Positions 41,444 to 50,796 of a DNA stretch of 64,000 bases are shown here, piece after piece. How positions within the stretch are numbered: position 1 is the stretch's first letter; the number at the start of each line of letters is the position of its first letter. The stretch spans positions 62,001 to 126,000 of the forward strand of contig JAKSDI010000278.1 of NCBI GenBank assembly GCA_022360175.1, written 5' to 3'. Origin of the DNA: Chitinophagales bacterium. GTDB lineage: Bacteria > Bacteroidota > Bacteroidia > Chitinophagales > Saprospiraceae. The notes under the pieces were generated by a model, which saw only the letters and a list, made by a program, of their open reading frames with translations, made no database searches and was not told the origin of the DNA. The translations under genes and the position numbers were made by a program.

Positions 41444-43852
41444 TCATACCTCTATCCCCAGAATCTGTCCAAGATTGAGAAACGCCTCTTTCCATTCCTC
41501 AGAAGGATAGTCCCAACTATCGGCTTTTTGATCATTTAGTAATGAAAAATAAGCGTTTTGACTTTGCCATAAATAGAGTTTTGCGCCTACTTCTTCTAAT
41601 ACACTCAAGATGGTATGAATGGTAATGAGTTTAGGAATGTCATCATCAGTTTGCTCGAGGGATTCAATTTCTTTTAAGATACGATTGCTTACTGCCAGAC
41701 GAAAATCCTGAATATTCTGGATGTCAAGACCCCAGAGTTGATACTCCTTATATAGATGCTGAAGCTTTCTTATATTCAGACTACCATTAGTAAACAATGC
41801 CATTAGTTCTCGCTTAATAACAAATTGAGCGGCTGTTTTATAAAATTCAGGAACGGGGATGTCACTTTTGGAGATGCCTACCATCAATTGGTAATTGTTG
41901 TTGTAGATAGAACGATAAGCTTTTTCTACCTGCTCTTTACTTTGTTCTGTGATGAGTTGTAAGATTTTTTGTTTTTCATCTCGGAACAAATGCCAGATAG
42001 AGAATTTTTCTTTATCAAAATATTCCTGCATGATACCAATGACACCTCCCAGATTAGTTTCCTGAAAAGCTTGCTGAATACGTTCCGACATCTCATCAAA
42101 TATCGTTTGTTTCATATCCAGAGATATGTTTCCGATGATGTGTTGCTGGCCTAGATATAGTACTGCAAAACTGAAATGTTTGGTTGATAAAGTGGTTTTA
42201 GATTTAACGGTAGTTCTGCCTATTGCTAGTTTTTGTTTTCCTGCTGATAGCCTATAAAAGGCCTCACTATCTGCTATGTAATTGAAAAATTCCAGGTGCT
42301 CAGGATATTCTTCAAAAATAGATGAAGCTGCATAGTGCATCCCTACTCTGTCTAAGGTGACACGAGCAGGAACGACGTATTCCAGATAGCTGGAAGCACC
42401 ATCGTTGTATACATTACTTGGTGCTTTTTTAAGACGATTGATGAATTCGTCGTGTAAATCTACCTCTGCTACTTGCCAGGCATAGTGAATAGCTCTATTG
42501 GCATACTGGAGAATCTGGTTGGTCTCTAATCCGGATATTTCATCAAAAAACCATCCGCAACTGGTGTACATAAGCATGGCATGACGCTGCATTTCCAGTA
42601 AACGCAATACTTTTGTTTTTTCTTCGGCAGATAACGAACGAGTATGATGCTTTTGAAGAAATTGATCAATAGTATTTTGATTCCTGTCAAGGAGAATATC
42701 AATATAATCATTGCGAGTTTCCCAGACATCTTTAAGGAATATGCTTGCTTCCTTTTCGTAAATAGGAATCAGTTGATCTCGTAGCCAATCCAGGGCTTCG
42801 CGCAAAGGGCCTCGCCATTCCTGATTCCATCCAGGGCCACCACCTGCATTACAGCCACAATTTGATTGCCATCGCTCTACGCCATGCACACAACTCCAGG
42901 AACTATTCTCATGTATTTGAACCTCGTATTCAGGGGGGAATAATTCCAGATATTGCCCATAATTGGTAATGGTAGCAAGCTGCTGCTCTTCAATATGGCG
43001 AAGGCAAGCAGCTAGTGCCATTTCACCTCTGGAGTGATGGTGGCCATAGCTTTCACCATCTGTAGCAATATGAGCTAATTGAGGAGTATTGTTTCCGTCA
43101 AATGCCTCCATGAATTTGTTGGCAAAGTGGATGCCATTATTAAGCAAGCCTTCGAAAGCTACTCCTTGTGCAATGCCTCCATGATAAAAAAACAATGCGA
43201 TGCTTTTTCCGGAAGGAAGCTTAAAGAGGTATGGACGACGACTATCAATTGCAGCATGGCCTAATTGAGCCCATCCTTCTTCACCAATCTTTCGAAAGGC
43301 TTTCCCTTGTCGAGGAGCAAGTATTGTAAATTTGATACCTTGGTCAGCCAAGACTTCTAATGTCTCCGTATTAGCAGCTGTTTCAGCCAGCCATATGCCT
43401 TCTGGTTTTCTACCAAATCGATACTCAAAATCTTTGATTCCCCATATGGTTTGAGTGATTTTATCCCGCTCATTGCAAAGTGGCAAAATCAGATGGCTAT
43501 GTACTTGTGCTAGTGCAGAACCATGACCTCCAAAACGTTTCTGACTGGCTTTGTCTGCCTTAAGTATAAGCTGATAAGTCTCAGGAGAAGCCTTTTCCAT
43601 CCAGGAAAGTAGAGTAGGGCCAAAGTTGAAACTAATACTAGAGTAATTATTGACAATATCTATAATGTGGTCAGACTTATTTAGGATACGAGCAGCGGCA
43701 TTAGGAGCATAACATTCAAAATTGATACGCTCGTTCCAGTCGTGAAAAGGGGTAGCAGAATCCTGAATTTCTACTGTTTCCAGCCAGGCATTTTCTCGTG
43801 GAGGTTGATAAAAATGACCATGTATACAGATATATTTATTGGCTTTACTCAT
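41444..43852 (-). CDS. GH57-type glycoside hydrolase (DUF3536, alpha-amylase/alpha-mannosidase-like)
   Basis: An 802-residue cytoplasmic enzyme of the GH57 group acting on alpha-glucans. ATG 43852 is chosen because the family's first strand (ICIHGHFYQPPREN) follows at once; a longer frame begins at non-ATG 43888. The likely nucleophile is in EGIWLAETAANTETL (about 155-169). The HSHLILPLCNERD and THTDGESYGHHH-like (IATDGESYGHHH) motifs add to the barrel, and the DUF3536 C-terminal half is present. It has no signal peptide, so it likely acts on stored glycogen. Its stop lies against the CCCTAAA array. Confidence 0.87.
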   Translation of the reverse strand: MSKANKYICIHGHFYQPPRENAWLETVEIQDSATPFHDWNERINFECYAPNAAARILNKSDHIIDIVNNYSSISFNFGPTLLSWMEKASPETYQLILKADKASQKRFGGHGSALAQVHSHLILPLCNERDKITQTIWGIKDFEYRFGRKPEGIWLAETAANTETLEVLADQGIKFTILAPRQGKAFRKIGEEGWAQLGHAAIDSRRPYLFKLPSGKSIALFFYHGGIAQGVAFEGLLNNGIHFANKFMEAFDGNNTPQLAHIATDGESYGHHHSRGEMALAACLRHIEEQQLATITNYGQYLELFPPEYEVQIHENSSWSCVHGVERWQSNCGCNAGGGPGWNQEWRGPLREALDWLRDQLIPIYEKEASIFLKDVWETRNDYIDILLDRNQNTIDQFLQKHHTRSLSAEEKTKVLRLLEMQRHAMLMYTSCGWFFDEISGLETNQILQYANRAIHYAWQVAEVDLHDEFINRLKKAPSNVYNDGASSYLEYVVPARVTLDRVGMHYAASSIFEEYPEHLEFFNYIADSEAFYRLSAGKQKLAIGRTTVKSKTTLSTKHFSFAVLYLGQQHIIGNISLDMKQTIFDEMSERIQQAFQETNLGGVIGIMQEYFDKEKFSIWHLFRDEKQKILQLITEQSKEQVEKAYRSIYNNNYQLMVGISKSDIPVPEFYKTAAQFVIKRELMALFTNGSLNIRKLQHLYKEYQLWGLDIQNIQDFRLAVSNRILKEIESLEQTDDDIPKLITIHTILSVLEEVGAKLYLWQSQNAYFSLLNDQKADSWDYPSEEWKEAFLNLGQILGIEV

Positions 43853-43956
43853 GAGTTTATTCTTACTTGGATACGCAAGATACAGCAAATAGTGTTAAAG
43901 TTACAATAACTAAAAGGAAGTGGAAAAATTGTTGAATATTAACAAAATCTTAAGTT

Positions 43957-43988
43957 TTTGATAAGATTTCTATAATAGTTTACGTTTG
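43957..43988 (+). promoter_or_regulatory. Bacteroidota-type promoter
   Basis: TTTG (43957-43960), a 20-bp spacer, then TACGTTTG (43981-43988) matches the TTTG-N19-20-TAnnTTTG consensus. It lies about 43 bp before the ATG of the downstream lipoprotein. It is the best promoter match found in the window. Confidence 0.75.
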
Positions 43989-44030
43989 TAGGGTGAGTTG
44001 TATAACTTCACAAAAATCAACTTTATTATT

Positions 44031-44576
44031 ATGCGTAAATTAATTGTGTTTTCAATTTTGGCATTAGCTTTTACCGCTTGTAGCAACGTAGGCCAGTACA
44101 AAGAAGCGATCGAAGGCCTTTCTTCTAATTGGGAAGAAACTACTACCAAAGTATCTGGTGTAGTAGATCAAATTTCTCAGGCACAAGAAATGGCAAAATC
44201 AGCTTTGGCCAGTATGAGCCCTTCGGAAGAAATCGTTGCTCAAATGAGCGAAGAGCAAACAAGTACTTTGAATGGTATTAAGGAAAGTGTACAGGCACAA
44301 ATGGGAGGCTTGGGAGAGCTTTCTAAGACTGCATTTGAGTTTGTAAACAAATGGCAGGCAGAAGGAGAAACCTTAAAAGGCCTAACTGATGGGCTTAGTA
44401 ACGGAAAGCTACCTAAAGATGTACAAACTACTATCGATGGATTAAAAGGCATAGTAGACGAAGCGAATACTAATGTAGAAGGTTGGAATGGCCAGCTAGG
44501 CTCTGCTAAAGAAGCTGTAGGTGCAGCTGTTCAGGCATACACCGATTTGATGGGATCTTTTCAGATGGAAGGATAA
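44031..44576 (+). CDS. Small lipoprotein, helical, unknown function
   Basis: A 181-residue lipoprotein. MRKLIVFSILALAFTAC is a lipoprotein signal with Cys at 17. The mature part is hydrophilic and likely all-helical, with heptad-like helices (VDQISQAQEMAKSALASM, TIDGLKGIVDEANTNV), resembling coiled-coil envelope lipoproteins, but I do not recognise the family. ATG 44031 is preferred to 43998 because the signal peptide starts there. A consensus promoter lies upstream and two hairpins (44595-44633 and 44643-44687) follow, so it is a defined single-gene unit and probably well expressed. Confidence 0.75.
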   Translation: MRKLIVFSILALAFTACSNVGQYKEAIEGLSSNWEETTTKVSGVVDQISQAQEMAKSALASMSPSEEIVAQMSEEQTSTLNGIKESVQAQMGGLGELSKTAFEFVNKWQAEGETLKGLTDGLSNGKLPKDVQTTIDGLKGIVDEANTNVEGWNGQLGSAKEAVGAAVQAYTDLMGSFQMEG

Positions 44577-44594
44577 TATTAGTCCAGTAACACT

Positions 44595-44687
44595 CCGTGG
44601 TGATTTTTGATCATTCACTTAAATCATCCACGGGCTATTGTGAAAAAATGGGCTTATTTACAGGAAGGTAAATAAGCCCATTTTTTT
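44595..44687 (+). terminator. Tandem hairpins ending the lipoprotein transcript
   Basis: The first hairpin, CCGTGG-TGATTT ... AAATCATCCACGG (44595-44633), has one bulge. The second is the terminator: AATGGGCTTATTTA pairs with TAAATAAGCCCATT, followed by seven T (44643-44687). Confidence 0.85.
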
Positions 44688-44726
44688 AAATCGTATGGAT
44701 GAAATTTATTTGTGGCTGGATTAAGC

Positions 44727-44776
44727 TTACTCCTTCACGATTTTCCGTATCCAGCGCTCTCCAGTATTACTAATTA
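44727..44776 (-). other. Out-of-frame remainder of a T9SS sorting domain
   Basis: Just past the stop of the upstream minus-strand gene, the next frame reads IISNTGERWIRKIVKE and then a stop. Joined to the gene's last residues (GLYFVE) this restores a normal T9SS tail. One missing base in GGAATAATT explains it. Confidence 0.75.
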
Positions 44777-46213
44777 TTCCACAAAATAAAGTCCAGAAGG
44801 AAAAGAGGTCAGATCAAAGCTTCCATCTTTATTAAGATGCTGTTGAGCCACTAAACAGCCGCTGGAAGTCATGATATTGATGGATAGTACATTTTGAGGA
44901 ATCGCCCCTTCTTGCCATAATAACCAAAAATTTCCACTACCAGGATTAGGATGCACCAATGGGGTTACCACAGTGCTTGGCGTAGGAGTGGAAGTAGAAA
45001 CATAGATATCTGGACAAAAGTCTTCCAGACAGCCATCTTTGGTGACTTTAGTGAGCCAGGTATAACCAGCCTCTGAAGTAGTAGCTCTTCCTCCAGCTAT
45101 ATAACTATGCCCGCCTGGTAGCTCAGCTACACCTCCATACCAATCGTTGGGAGAAACGGGAGTAGCAGGTATATTTACTCTATTCGACCATATACTATCT
45201 CCCTGTGGAGTGAACTTATAAAACCAACCTGCTCTTTGAGGAGGATCATAATTGACATTTTGTCCTGCTGCAATAAAATTACCATCGGAAGTAGGCATGA
45301 TATCCCAAAGGAGGATACTTAAATCTAGGCTAGCGATAGGCCCTATAGATGAAATCCATTCTATTTCAAAGTCGGAAGATATGCGAGAGAGTCGGGGTTG
45401 AATAATGAAATCATTATTATCATTGCTAATTATTTTTATAGAAAAGATAATAAAGTCACCATCTGAAGTTACTTGCAAATTTCTCAGGACACCTATTTCT
45501 GAGTCAATATTCATTTCCCATTCCTGGAGGATATTGCCCTCATAGTCTAAAATATGAATGAAGCTATTATTAGTACCTGATCCACCAGCAATCAGCTTGT
45601 TATTCTCATATTTCAATATTTTCTTATAATCATCAGATACATCAGGATTACCATAATATTTTACCCATTTGAATGCACCTGACTTGCCAATGAAGTAGAT
45701 GACTGGCTCAGGAAGGACATTTCCCCCTAGGCCAACACCATAAAGCAAATATCCATCTGATAGTTCTATAGGGTCCTGAAATTCACAACCTGTTCCAAAA
45801 TCTGGATCAGGATAGGCATTGATCCAGTCTGTATTTAAATCGTTGTCAAGTTTGATAACAACTCCGCCTGTTACACCATCAGAAGAGGTAGTCATGATAT
45901 ATCCGCCATCTGATATATGTGTAATTCTACCATGTATAAGCGGACTACCGTGATTGCCACCAAATGGATCCATAATAACCCTATAGTCGAGCATTTGTCC
46001 TGAAGTGTCAAAGCGAGCCACCAGAGTACCTTGCAGATAGCCTTGTTCTATGTTTTTAGCCATTCCCATGCCTACTATTGTATCACCGTGTACAATAAGG
46101 TCACTGAAAAGAGGCAAATGATAACCTTCGTATTCATAAAGATTATTAAAAGTCTCCTGCGAAAAGAGGAAGGAAGGTAGATAAAACAAAAATAGTATGT
46201 TGAAATATCTCAT
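44774..46213 (-). CDS. Secreted beta-propeller-like protein with frameshifted T9SS sorting domain
   Basis: A 479-residue secreted protein. ATG 46213 gives the signal peptide (MRYFNILFLFYLPSFLFSQ); the open frame starts 19 codons earlier. The body repeats short blade-like segments such as HISDGGYIMTTSSDG, LSDGYLLYGVG, VTSDGDFIIFS and PTSDGNFIAAGQN, typical of secreted propeller proteins. Near the end VVTPLVHPNPGSGNFWLLW opens a T9SS sorting domain that stops early at GLYFVE. The last 16 residues remain in the next frame. Export by T9SS is probably impaired, unless a sequencing error or frameshifting accounts for it. Function unknown. Confidence 0.8.
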   Translation of the reverse strand: MRYFNILFLFYLPSFLFSQETFNNLYEYEGYHLPLFSDLIVHGDTIVGMGMAKNIEQGYLQGTLVARFDTSGQMLDYRVIMDPFGGNHGSPLIHGRITHISDGGYIMTTSSDGVTGGVVIKLDNDLNTDWINAYPDPDFGTGCEFQDPIELSDGYLLYGVGLGGNVLPEPVIYFIGKSGAFKWVKYYGNPDVSDDYKKILKYENNKLIAGGSGTNNSFIHILDYEGNILQEWEMNIDSEIGVLRNLQVTSDGDFIIFSIKIISNDNNDFIIQPRLSRISSDFEIEWISSIGPIASLDLSILLWDIMPTSDGNFIAAGQNVNYDPPQRAGWFYKFTPQGDSIWSNRVNIPATPVSPNDWYGGVAELPGGHSYIAGGRATTSEAGYTWLTKVTKDGCLEDFCPDIYVSTSTPTPSTVVTPLVHPNPGSGNFWLLWQEGAIPQNVLSINIMTSSGCLVAQQHLNKDGSFDLTSFPSGLYFVE

Positions 46214-46287
46214 GGTATGCATAGTTGAAATGAGAAAATGCAACAAAGTGCCGAGGATTTTTCTCGCCACTTTGTTGTAGATAACTT

Positions 46288-46438
46288 TAATGTTGAATCA
46301 ATACTTTTCCTTCTTGTATGTTACCATTGGGGCTTTTATTTGATAAAAGTAAAGCCCTAAAAACAAATGGGAGGTATTGACAGGCTGTACACCTGAATCA
46401 TTCAATAGTTTCGCAACATCTGGGATTATTAGTTCTTC
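46288..46438 (-). pseudogene. Decayed T9SS sorting-domain end of a lost gene
   Basis: The minus strand reads IPDVAKLLNDSGVQPVNTS, then HLFLGLYFYQIK, and after a one-base shift SPNGNIQEGKVLIQH and a stop. This is a complete T9SS sorting-domain end broken by a frameshift in AAAAGCCCC. No start or body remains. It lies 75 bp upstream of another damaged T9SS gene on the same strand. Confidence 0.6.
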
Positions 46439-46507
46439 CTATTCAACCATTTTCCTTTCTATACCTTTTTCTATATTACATGCAAAATCTTTAATTCACT
46501 TAGCCCT

Positions 46508-49027
46508 ATGAGCAAGATAGCTAACCTTTTACTGGTTTTTACACTTTTGAGTTTATCGCTGGCTGCACAAGCACCGGAAAAACTCAATTCTGTAGAGATT
46601 TTTCATCGCATACAAAAACTCAATTTTTTAGGCTCGGCATTATACGTTGCTGCGCATCCAGATGATGAAAATCAACGCCTGATTTCGTATTTGTCTAATG
46701 AACTAAATGCGAATACTACCTATATCGCAATGACGAGAGGCGATGGCGGACAAAACGAGATAGGCCCTGAAATTCGGGAATTATTGGGAGTAATTCGTAC
46801 GCAGGAACTGCTGGCTGCTCGTGGGGTAGATGGTGGTTATCAGCATTTTAGTAGAGCGAATGATTTTGGTTTTTCAAAAAATCCTGAAGAAACATTAGAT
46901 AAGTGGGGACATGATCAAGCCTTGGCGGATATGGTGTGGGCAATTCGTAAATGGCAACCGGATATTATTATAAACAGATTTCAGCATACCGTTGATCCCA
47001 AATGGGTAGGGCGTATGCATGGCCATCATACGGCTTCTGCCATGCTTTCTCATGAAGCTTTTGATTTAACGAACGATCCTACTGTATTTCCTGAGCAGTT
47101 AAAGTATGTAGATGCCTGGCAGCCTAAGCGCTTGTTTTTCAACACTTCCTGGTGGTTTTACGGAAGCAGAGAAAATTTTGCGAAAGCAGATAAAACGCGA
47201 TTGATGGGAGTGGATGTAGGTACTTATTATCCATTATTAGGAAAATCGAATACTGAAATAGCTGCTGCTGCTCGCTCTATGCACAAGGCGCAAGGTTTTG
47301 GTGATATGGGAACCAGAGGCTCTCAAACAGAATACCTGGAATTGTTGAAAGGAGATATGCCTACGGATAAGGAAGCTCTATTCGAAGGAATCAACACGAC
47401 ATGGACCCGACTGGAGGGGGGAGCTGCTATTGGTAGAGTATTAGCGAAAGTAGAAGCAAATTATCAGTTTGGAAACCCTGCAGCTAGTGTAGCTGATTTG
47501 CTCCAGGCTAAACAAATGATAGAAAAACTGGCGGATAGTTTTTGGAAATCGCGCAAATTGATAGAAATCGAAGAGGTAATACAAGCTTGTCTGGGCTTAT
47601 CTTTAGAAGTGGTAGCAGAGGATGATTCTGGTATACCAGGGGGAGAAGCTGCATTGGCAATAGAAGCTATCAATCGTTCTTCTGTACCTGTCACCTTAAA
47701 GCATATTTATGTGCTTCCAACCCAATTGGATACAGCCTTGAATTTAACTTTGGAGTATAATGAGGGCAATAAAATCTTCAAAAAAGTACAATTGCCTGCT
47801 GATATGAAAACAAGTAGTCCTTATTGGCTGAAAAACAAATGGGAAGATGGTTATTACAAAGTAGATGATCAACAATTAATTGGTTTGCCTGAAGCATCCC
47901 GTCCTTTTGAAGTTGTATTTGAATTGGATATCGCTGGCAAAACGCTGAAGATAGCCAAAAAGGTTGTATACAAATATGAAGATGCAGTAAAGGGAGAAGT
48001 ATATCAGCCTTTTGAAATTACACCACCAGTTTTTGTAGAAATACCTAGTAGCGTATATGTTTTTGGTGATGACAAACCTCAAATAGTATCTGTTGCAGTA
48101 AAAGCAGGAGCTGCTAATGTAAATGGGCATGTACAGCTTTGTTTTCCTGATACCTGGTCAGTAAGCCCTGATAGCATACCATTTTCATTAGAATTTAAAG
48201 GACAAGTGGTACATCTTGATTTTGAATTGACTCCTCCACAGGAGCAGGAAGAAGGAGCAATTGTTCCTCTTGCAAGAGTAGATGGTATCGCTTATTCTGA
48301 TAAGCAGGTGATTATTGATTACCCTCACCTTCCGGTGCAAAAAGTATTGCTCGATGCTTCTGCGAAGGTGGCAAAAGTAGAAATTGCTACTGCAGGACAT
48401 CAAATAGGATATATTATGGGCTTAGGGGATGAAATTCCTGCAAGCCTGGAACAAATTGGCTATGAGGTGACTTTATTAGATCCTGCGCAGCTCACTGCCG
48501 AACAATTGAATCAATATGATGCAATAGTACTTGGTGTAAGAGTATACAATGGGGTAGAAGATGCTCGTCAGATACAGCCATTACTTTTTGAATATGCTAA
48601 AAATGGAGGCACCGTAGTTGTTCAGTATAATAAAAATTACGGTATGACCGTAGGTATGGATGAATTGAGCCCTTATCCCATCAAGATATCTCGTGATCGG
48701 GTGACGGTAGAAGATGCACCTGTCCGTATGCTTGCACCAGATCATCCGGTTTTAAACTGGCCTAATAAAATTACGAAAGCAGATTTTGACGGCTGGGTAC
48801 AAGAGCGAGGTTTGTATTTCCCAAATGAGTGGGGAGATGAATATGTTCCTATTATTTCTAGTAATGACCCTAATGAACCTCCACGTGATGGCGGACTACT
48901 GGTGGCTAGACATGGAGAAGGGTATTATGTTTATACTGGTTATTCCTGGTTTCGCCAATTGCCAGCAGGTGTGCCTGGAGCATTCCGAATATTTGCCAAT
49001 ATGGTATCATTAGGGCAGGAGCGATAA
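46508..49027 (+). CDS. Exported PIG-L family deacetylase
   Basis: An 839-residue exported protein. A signal peptide (about 1-20, ending LAAQ) precedes a PIG-L/LmbE zinc deacetylase domain (about 35-280), with the zinc motif AAHPDDENQRL (about 48-58) and the second site MHGHHTASAML. The rest (about 330-839) has beta-sandwich modules and a GATase1-like C-terminal domain (VTLLDPAQLTAEQLNQYDAIVLGVR, then NGGTVVVQYNKNYG). It should remove N-acetyl groups from an amino sugar outside the cytoplasm; the substrate is unknown. No operon partner is seen. Confidence 0.9.
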   Translation: MSKIANLLLVFTLLSLSLAAQAPEKLNSVEIFHRIQKLNFLGSALYVAAHPDDENQRLISYLSNELNANTTYIAMTRGDGGQNEIGPEIRELLGVIRTQELLAARGVDGGYQHFSRANDFGFSKNPEETLDKWGHDQALADMVWAIRKWQPDIIINRFQHTVDPKWVGRMHGHHTASAMLSHEAFDLTNDPTVFPEQLKYVDAWQPKRLFFNTSWWFYGSRENFAKADKTRLMGVDVGTYYPLLGKSNTEIAAAARSMHKAQGFGDMGTRGSQTEYLELLKGDMPTDKEALFEGINTTWTRLEGGAAIGRVLAKVEANYQFGNPAASVADLLQAKQMIEKLADSFWKSRKLIEIEEVIQACLGLSLEVVAEDDSGIPGGEAALAIEAINRSSVPVTLKHIYVLPTQLDTALNLTLEYNEGNKIFKKVQLPADMKTSSPYWLKNKWEDGYYKVDDQQLIGLPEASRPFEVVFELDIAGKTLKIAKKVVYKYEDAVKGEVYQPFEITPPVFVEIPSSVYVFGDDKPQIVSVAVKAGAANVNGHVQLCFPDTWSVSPDSIPFSLEFKGQVVHLDFELTPPQEQEEGAIVPLARVDGIAYSDKQVIIDYPHLPVQKVLLDASAKVAKVEIATAGHQIGYIMGLGDEIPASLEQIGYEVTLLDPAQLTAEQLNQYDAIVLGVRVYNGVEDARQIQPLLFEYAKNGGTVVVQYNKNYGMTVGMDELSPYPIKISRDRVTVEDAPVRMLAPDHPVLNWPNKITKADFDGWVQERGLYFPNEWGDEYVPIISSNDPNEPPRDGGLLVARHGEGYYVYTGYSWFRQLPAGVPGAFRIFANMVSLGQER

Positions 49028-49041
49028 ATAGAAAAGCAGAA

Positions 49042-49083
49042 GAGTCATGCTATAAATTTTAAGAGTTCTTTATAGCATGACTC
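49042..49083 (+). terminator. Stem-loop after the PIG-L gene
   Basis: GAGTCATGCTATAAA pairs perfectly with TTTATAGCATGACTC around a 12-nt loop, 15 bp past the stop. The following AAGCTTTGG is only weakly T-rich. Confidence 0.6.
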
Positions 49084-49219
49084 AAGCTTTGGTTGCCGAA
49101 TAGAAAAACCTATGACAGGCTAAAGCCACCATGACTATTGGAATCAAAAACCACTTTGAACTTAAATAAGGAAGTGAAAAACAGGATTAAGTTGTAGGGC
49201 TTAAAAACAAAGAATAATT

Positions 49220-49657
49220 TCAAGCTTTTTCGCTCTCACTACTATAGACCGTTTTACCTAGAAATTTGAGCATATCAATCTTGATTTGCTCTCTTACTTC
49301 TCTAAATTTTTCCAACTTTTCATCATCACTACCTTCAAAACTGGCAGGATCTTCTACTTCGCAATGATAAAAACTGGAGAAGGAAATACGAGGTGTTATT
49401 TCTTTTTCGGTAGCAGCACAGACAGAAATGATACAGTCAAAGCTTTCTCCAAAGAAATATTCAAGCGGTTTTGAAAACTGATCATCGATATCGATATTGT
49501 CTTCATTCATCGCTATAATGGTGAATGGATTGACGCCGTGGTCTTCCAGTCCTGCACTTTGCACGTCTAATTTGCCCTTCGCGTAAAATTTTAGATAGCC
49601 TTCCGCCATTTGGCTTCTGGAAGAATTTCCAGTGCATAGCACCAATACCCTCTTCAT
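49220..49657 (-). CDS. ArsC-type arsenate reductase (low-MW phosphatase fold)
   Basis: A 145-residue cytoplasmic protein of the low-molecular-weight phosphatase fold. The P-loop CTGNSSRSQMAEG (about 8-20) is the ArsC-type signature, and CAATEKEI supplies another Cys used in the thioredoxin-coupled cascade. The family reduces arsenate to arsenite. No ars operon partners (arsR, acr3) are nearby, so other phosphatase roles are possible. The CAAATTTA box upstream is a candidate promoter element. Confidence 0.85.
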   Translation of the reverse strand: MKRVLVLCTGNSSRSQMAEGYLKFYAKGKLDVQSAGLEDHGVNPFTIIAMNEDNIDIDDQFSKPLEYFFGESFDCIISVCAATEKEITPRISFSSFYHCEVEDPASFEGSDDEKLEKFREVREQIKIDMLKFLGKTVYSSESEKA

Positions 49658-49685
49658 GATGCGTTTAATTGTCGATTAGTTAATG

Positions 49686-49693
49686 CAAATTTA
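49686..49693 (-). promoter_or_regulatory. Candidate -7 box for arsC
   Basis: On the minus strand the sequence reads TAAATTTG, a match to TAnnTTTG, 29 bp before the arsC start. The -33 region has only TGTTAA, so the match is partial. Confidence 0.4.
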
Positions 49694-49887
49694 ACATTAA
49701 TTATTCATTCTCTTAACATGAAAGAGGATTTCTTGGAAACGATAGATTTCGTAAAAAAGAATAAAAGAAAGAAATCCTACAAAAGGAATGATTAGCCAGA
49801 TATTTGCAGTTGAATCTGCTTATCCGGAAAATCTCTTTTTATTAAAGCAATGATAATTGATAATAAAAAATATTCTTTGATTAGTAT

Positions 49888-50724
49888 TTAAAAAGTAGGA
49901 CAGCCTATTCCTTTGCCACTTCCCCATCCTCTACTCGAACCACCATTAAGACGGAAGGATAACATAAACCCTCCAACATAGTACCAGTCATCGTATTGCC
50001 CTCCTCTTCTATAAGTAGCATTTTCAGCGCTAGGGTCGGTTAAGGTTGGATTGCTAAGGGTTGCCGCAAGCTCACCATTACCTTCCAGTACATCAAAATA
50101 ATTAACTTCATTATTGCTTACATCATCCAGATAATCAGTAAAAGTTTTTCTTCCTCCAAACTCCAGTCCCAGCGTAATAGATTCGTTTAGCATAAATTTT
50201 ATACCTACACCCAATGGAAAAGCAACCTGGGTAAGTTGATAAGGTTCTGGATAATTAGGCAACCCTTGTCCTTCTGTGCCGAGCGGTTGTAATTTTACAT
50301 AATCTCCATCAAATGCAGCTTCAGGATCAAAATGGAAGATAGCCACTCCACCAAATAAATAAGGGATCATCCCTTTATCTTTATAGCGTCCTAATTTGAA
50401 TAAATTCACCTCTCCTATCAAGGAAAATTCTGTTAATGAAGATTGGAAAGACAAGCCTCGGTCTAGTCTATCGGTATTGGCATCATTACCAGCAAGTTTT
50501 CCTATGGTGAGGCCTAAGCGCAAGGCTACGGTTTTTCCTAAGTTAAAACGGCTGAAGGCTCCAAAAGCAGGATCCATTTCATCAAAATATAATCCAAACT
50601 CTTTAGGGGAAAGATCACCACTGTATAGAGATACGCCACCCATTATGCCAATTTCAGCTCCTTCCTGAGAAAAAAGAGAGGAAGTGAAAACCAGGAAGAA
50701 TAAAAATGTCAGTTGCTTTTTCAT
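49888..50724 (-). CDS. DUF6089-like outer-membrane beta-barrel protein (copy 1)
   Basis: A 278-residue exported protein. ATG 50724 gives a signal peptide (MKKQLTFLFFLVFTSSLFSQ); a longer frame adds 14 residues. The mature part alternates beta strands and loops in the DUF6089/porin manner: GGVSLYSGDLSP, FSRFNLGKTVALRLGLTIG, YLFGGVAIFHFDPEA, and FGGRKTFTDYLDDVS. It shares these segments with the next upstream gene (50908-51735), so the pair is a tandem duplication. It may have its own transcript, because a long hairpin lies between them. The function is unknown. Confidence 0.78.
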   Translation of the reverse strand: MKKQLTFLFFLVFTSSLFSQEGAEIGIMGGVSLYSGDLSPKEFGLYFDEMDPAFGAFSRFNLGKTVALRLGLTIGKLAGNDANTDRLDRGLSFQSSLTEFSLIGEVNLFKLGRYKDKGMIPYLFGGVAIFHFDPEAAFDGDYVKLQPLGTEGQGLPNYPEPYQLTQVAFPLGVGIKFMLNESITLGLEFGGRKTFTDYLDDVSNNEVNYFDVLEGNGELAATLSNPTLTDPSAENATYRRGGQYDDWYYVGGFMLSFRLNGGSSRGWGSGKGIGCPTF

Positions 50725-50796
50725 AACACGTTCTTTGGGAATATAATTAATTTCGTACACAAACAAGACGCTTGCTAGAGCAGGAACGCTTCCTCT

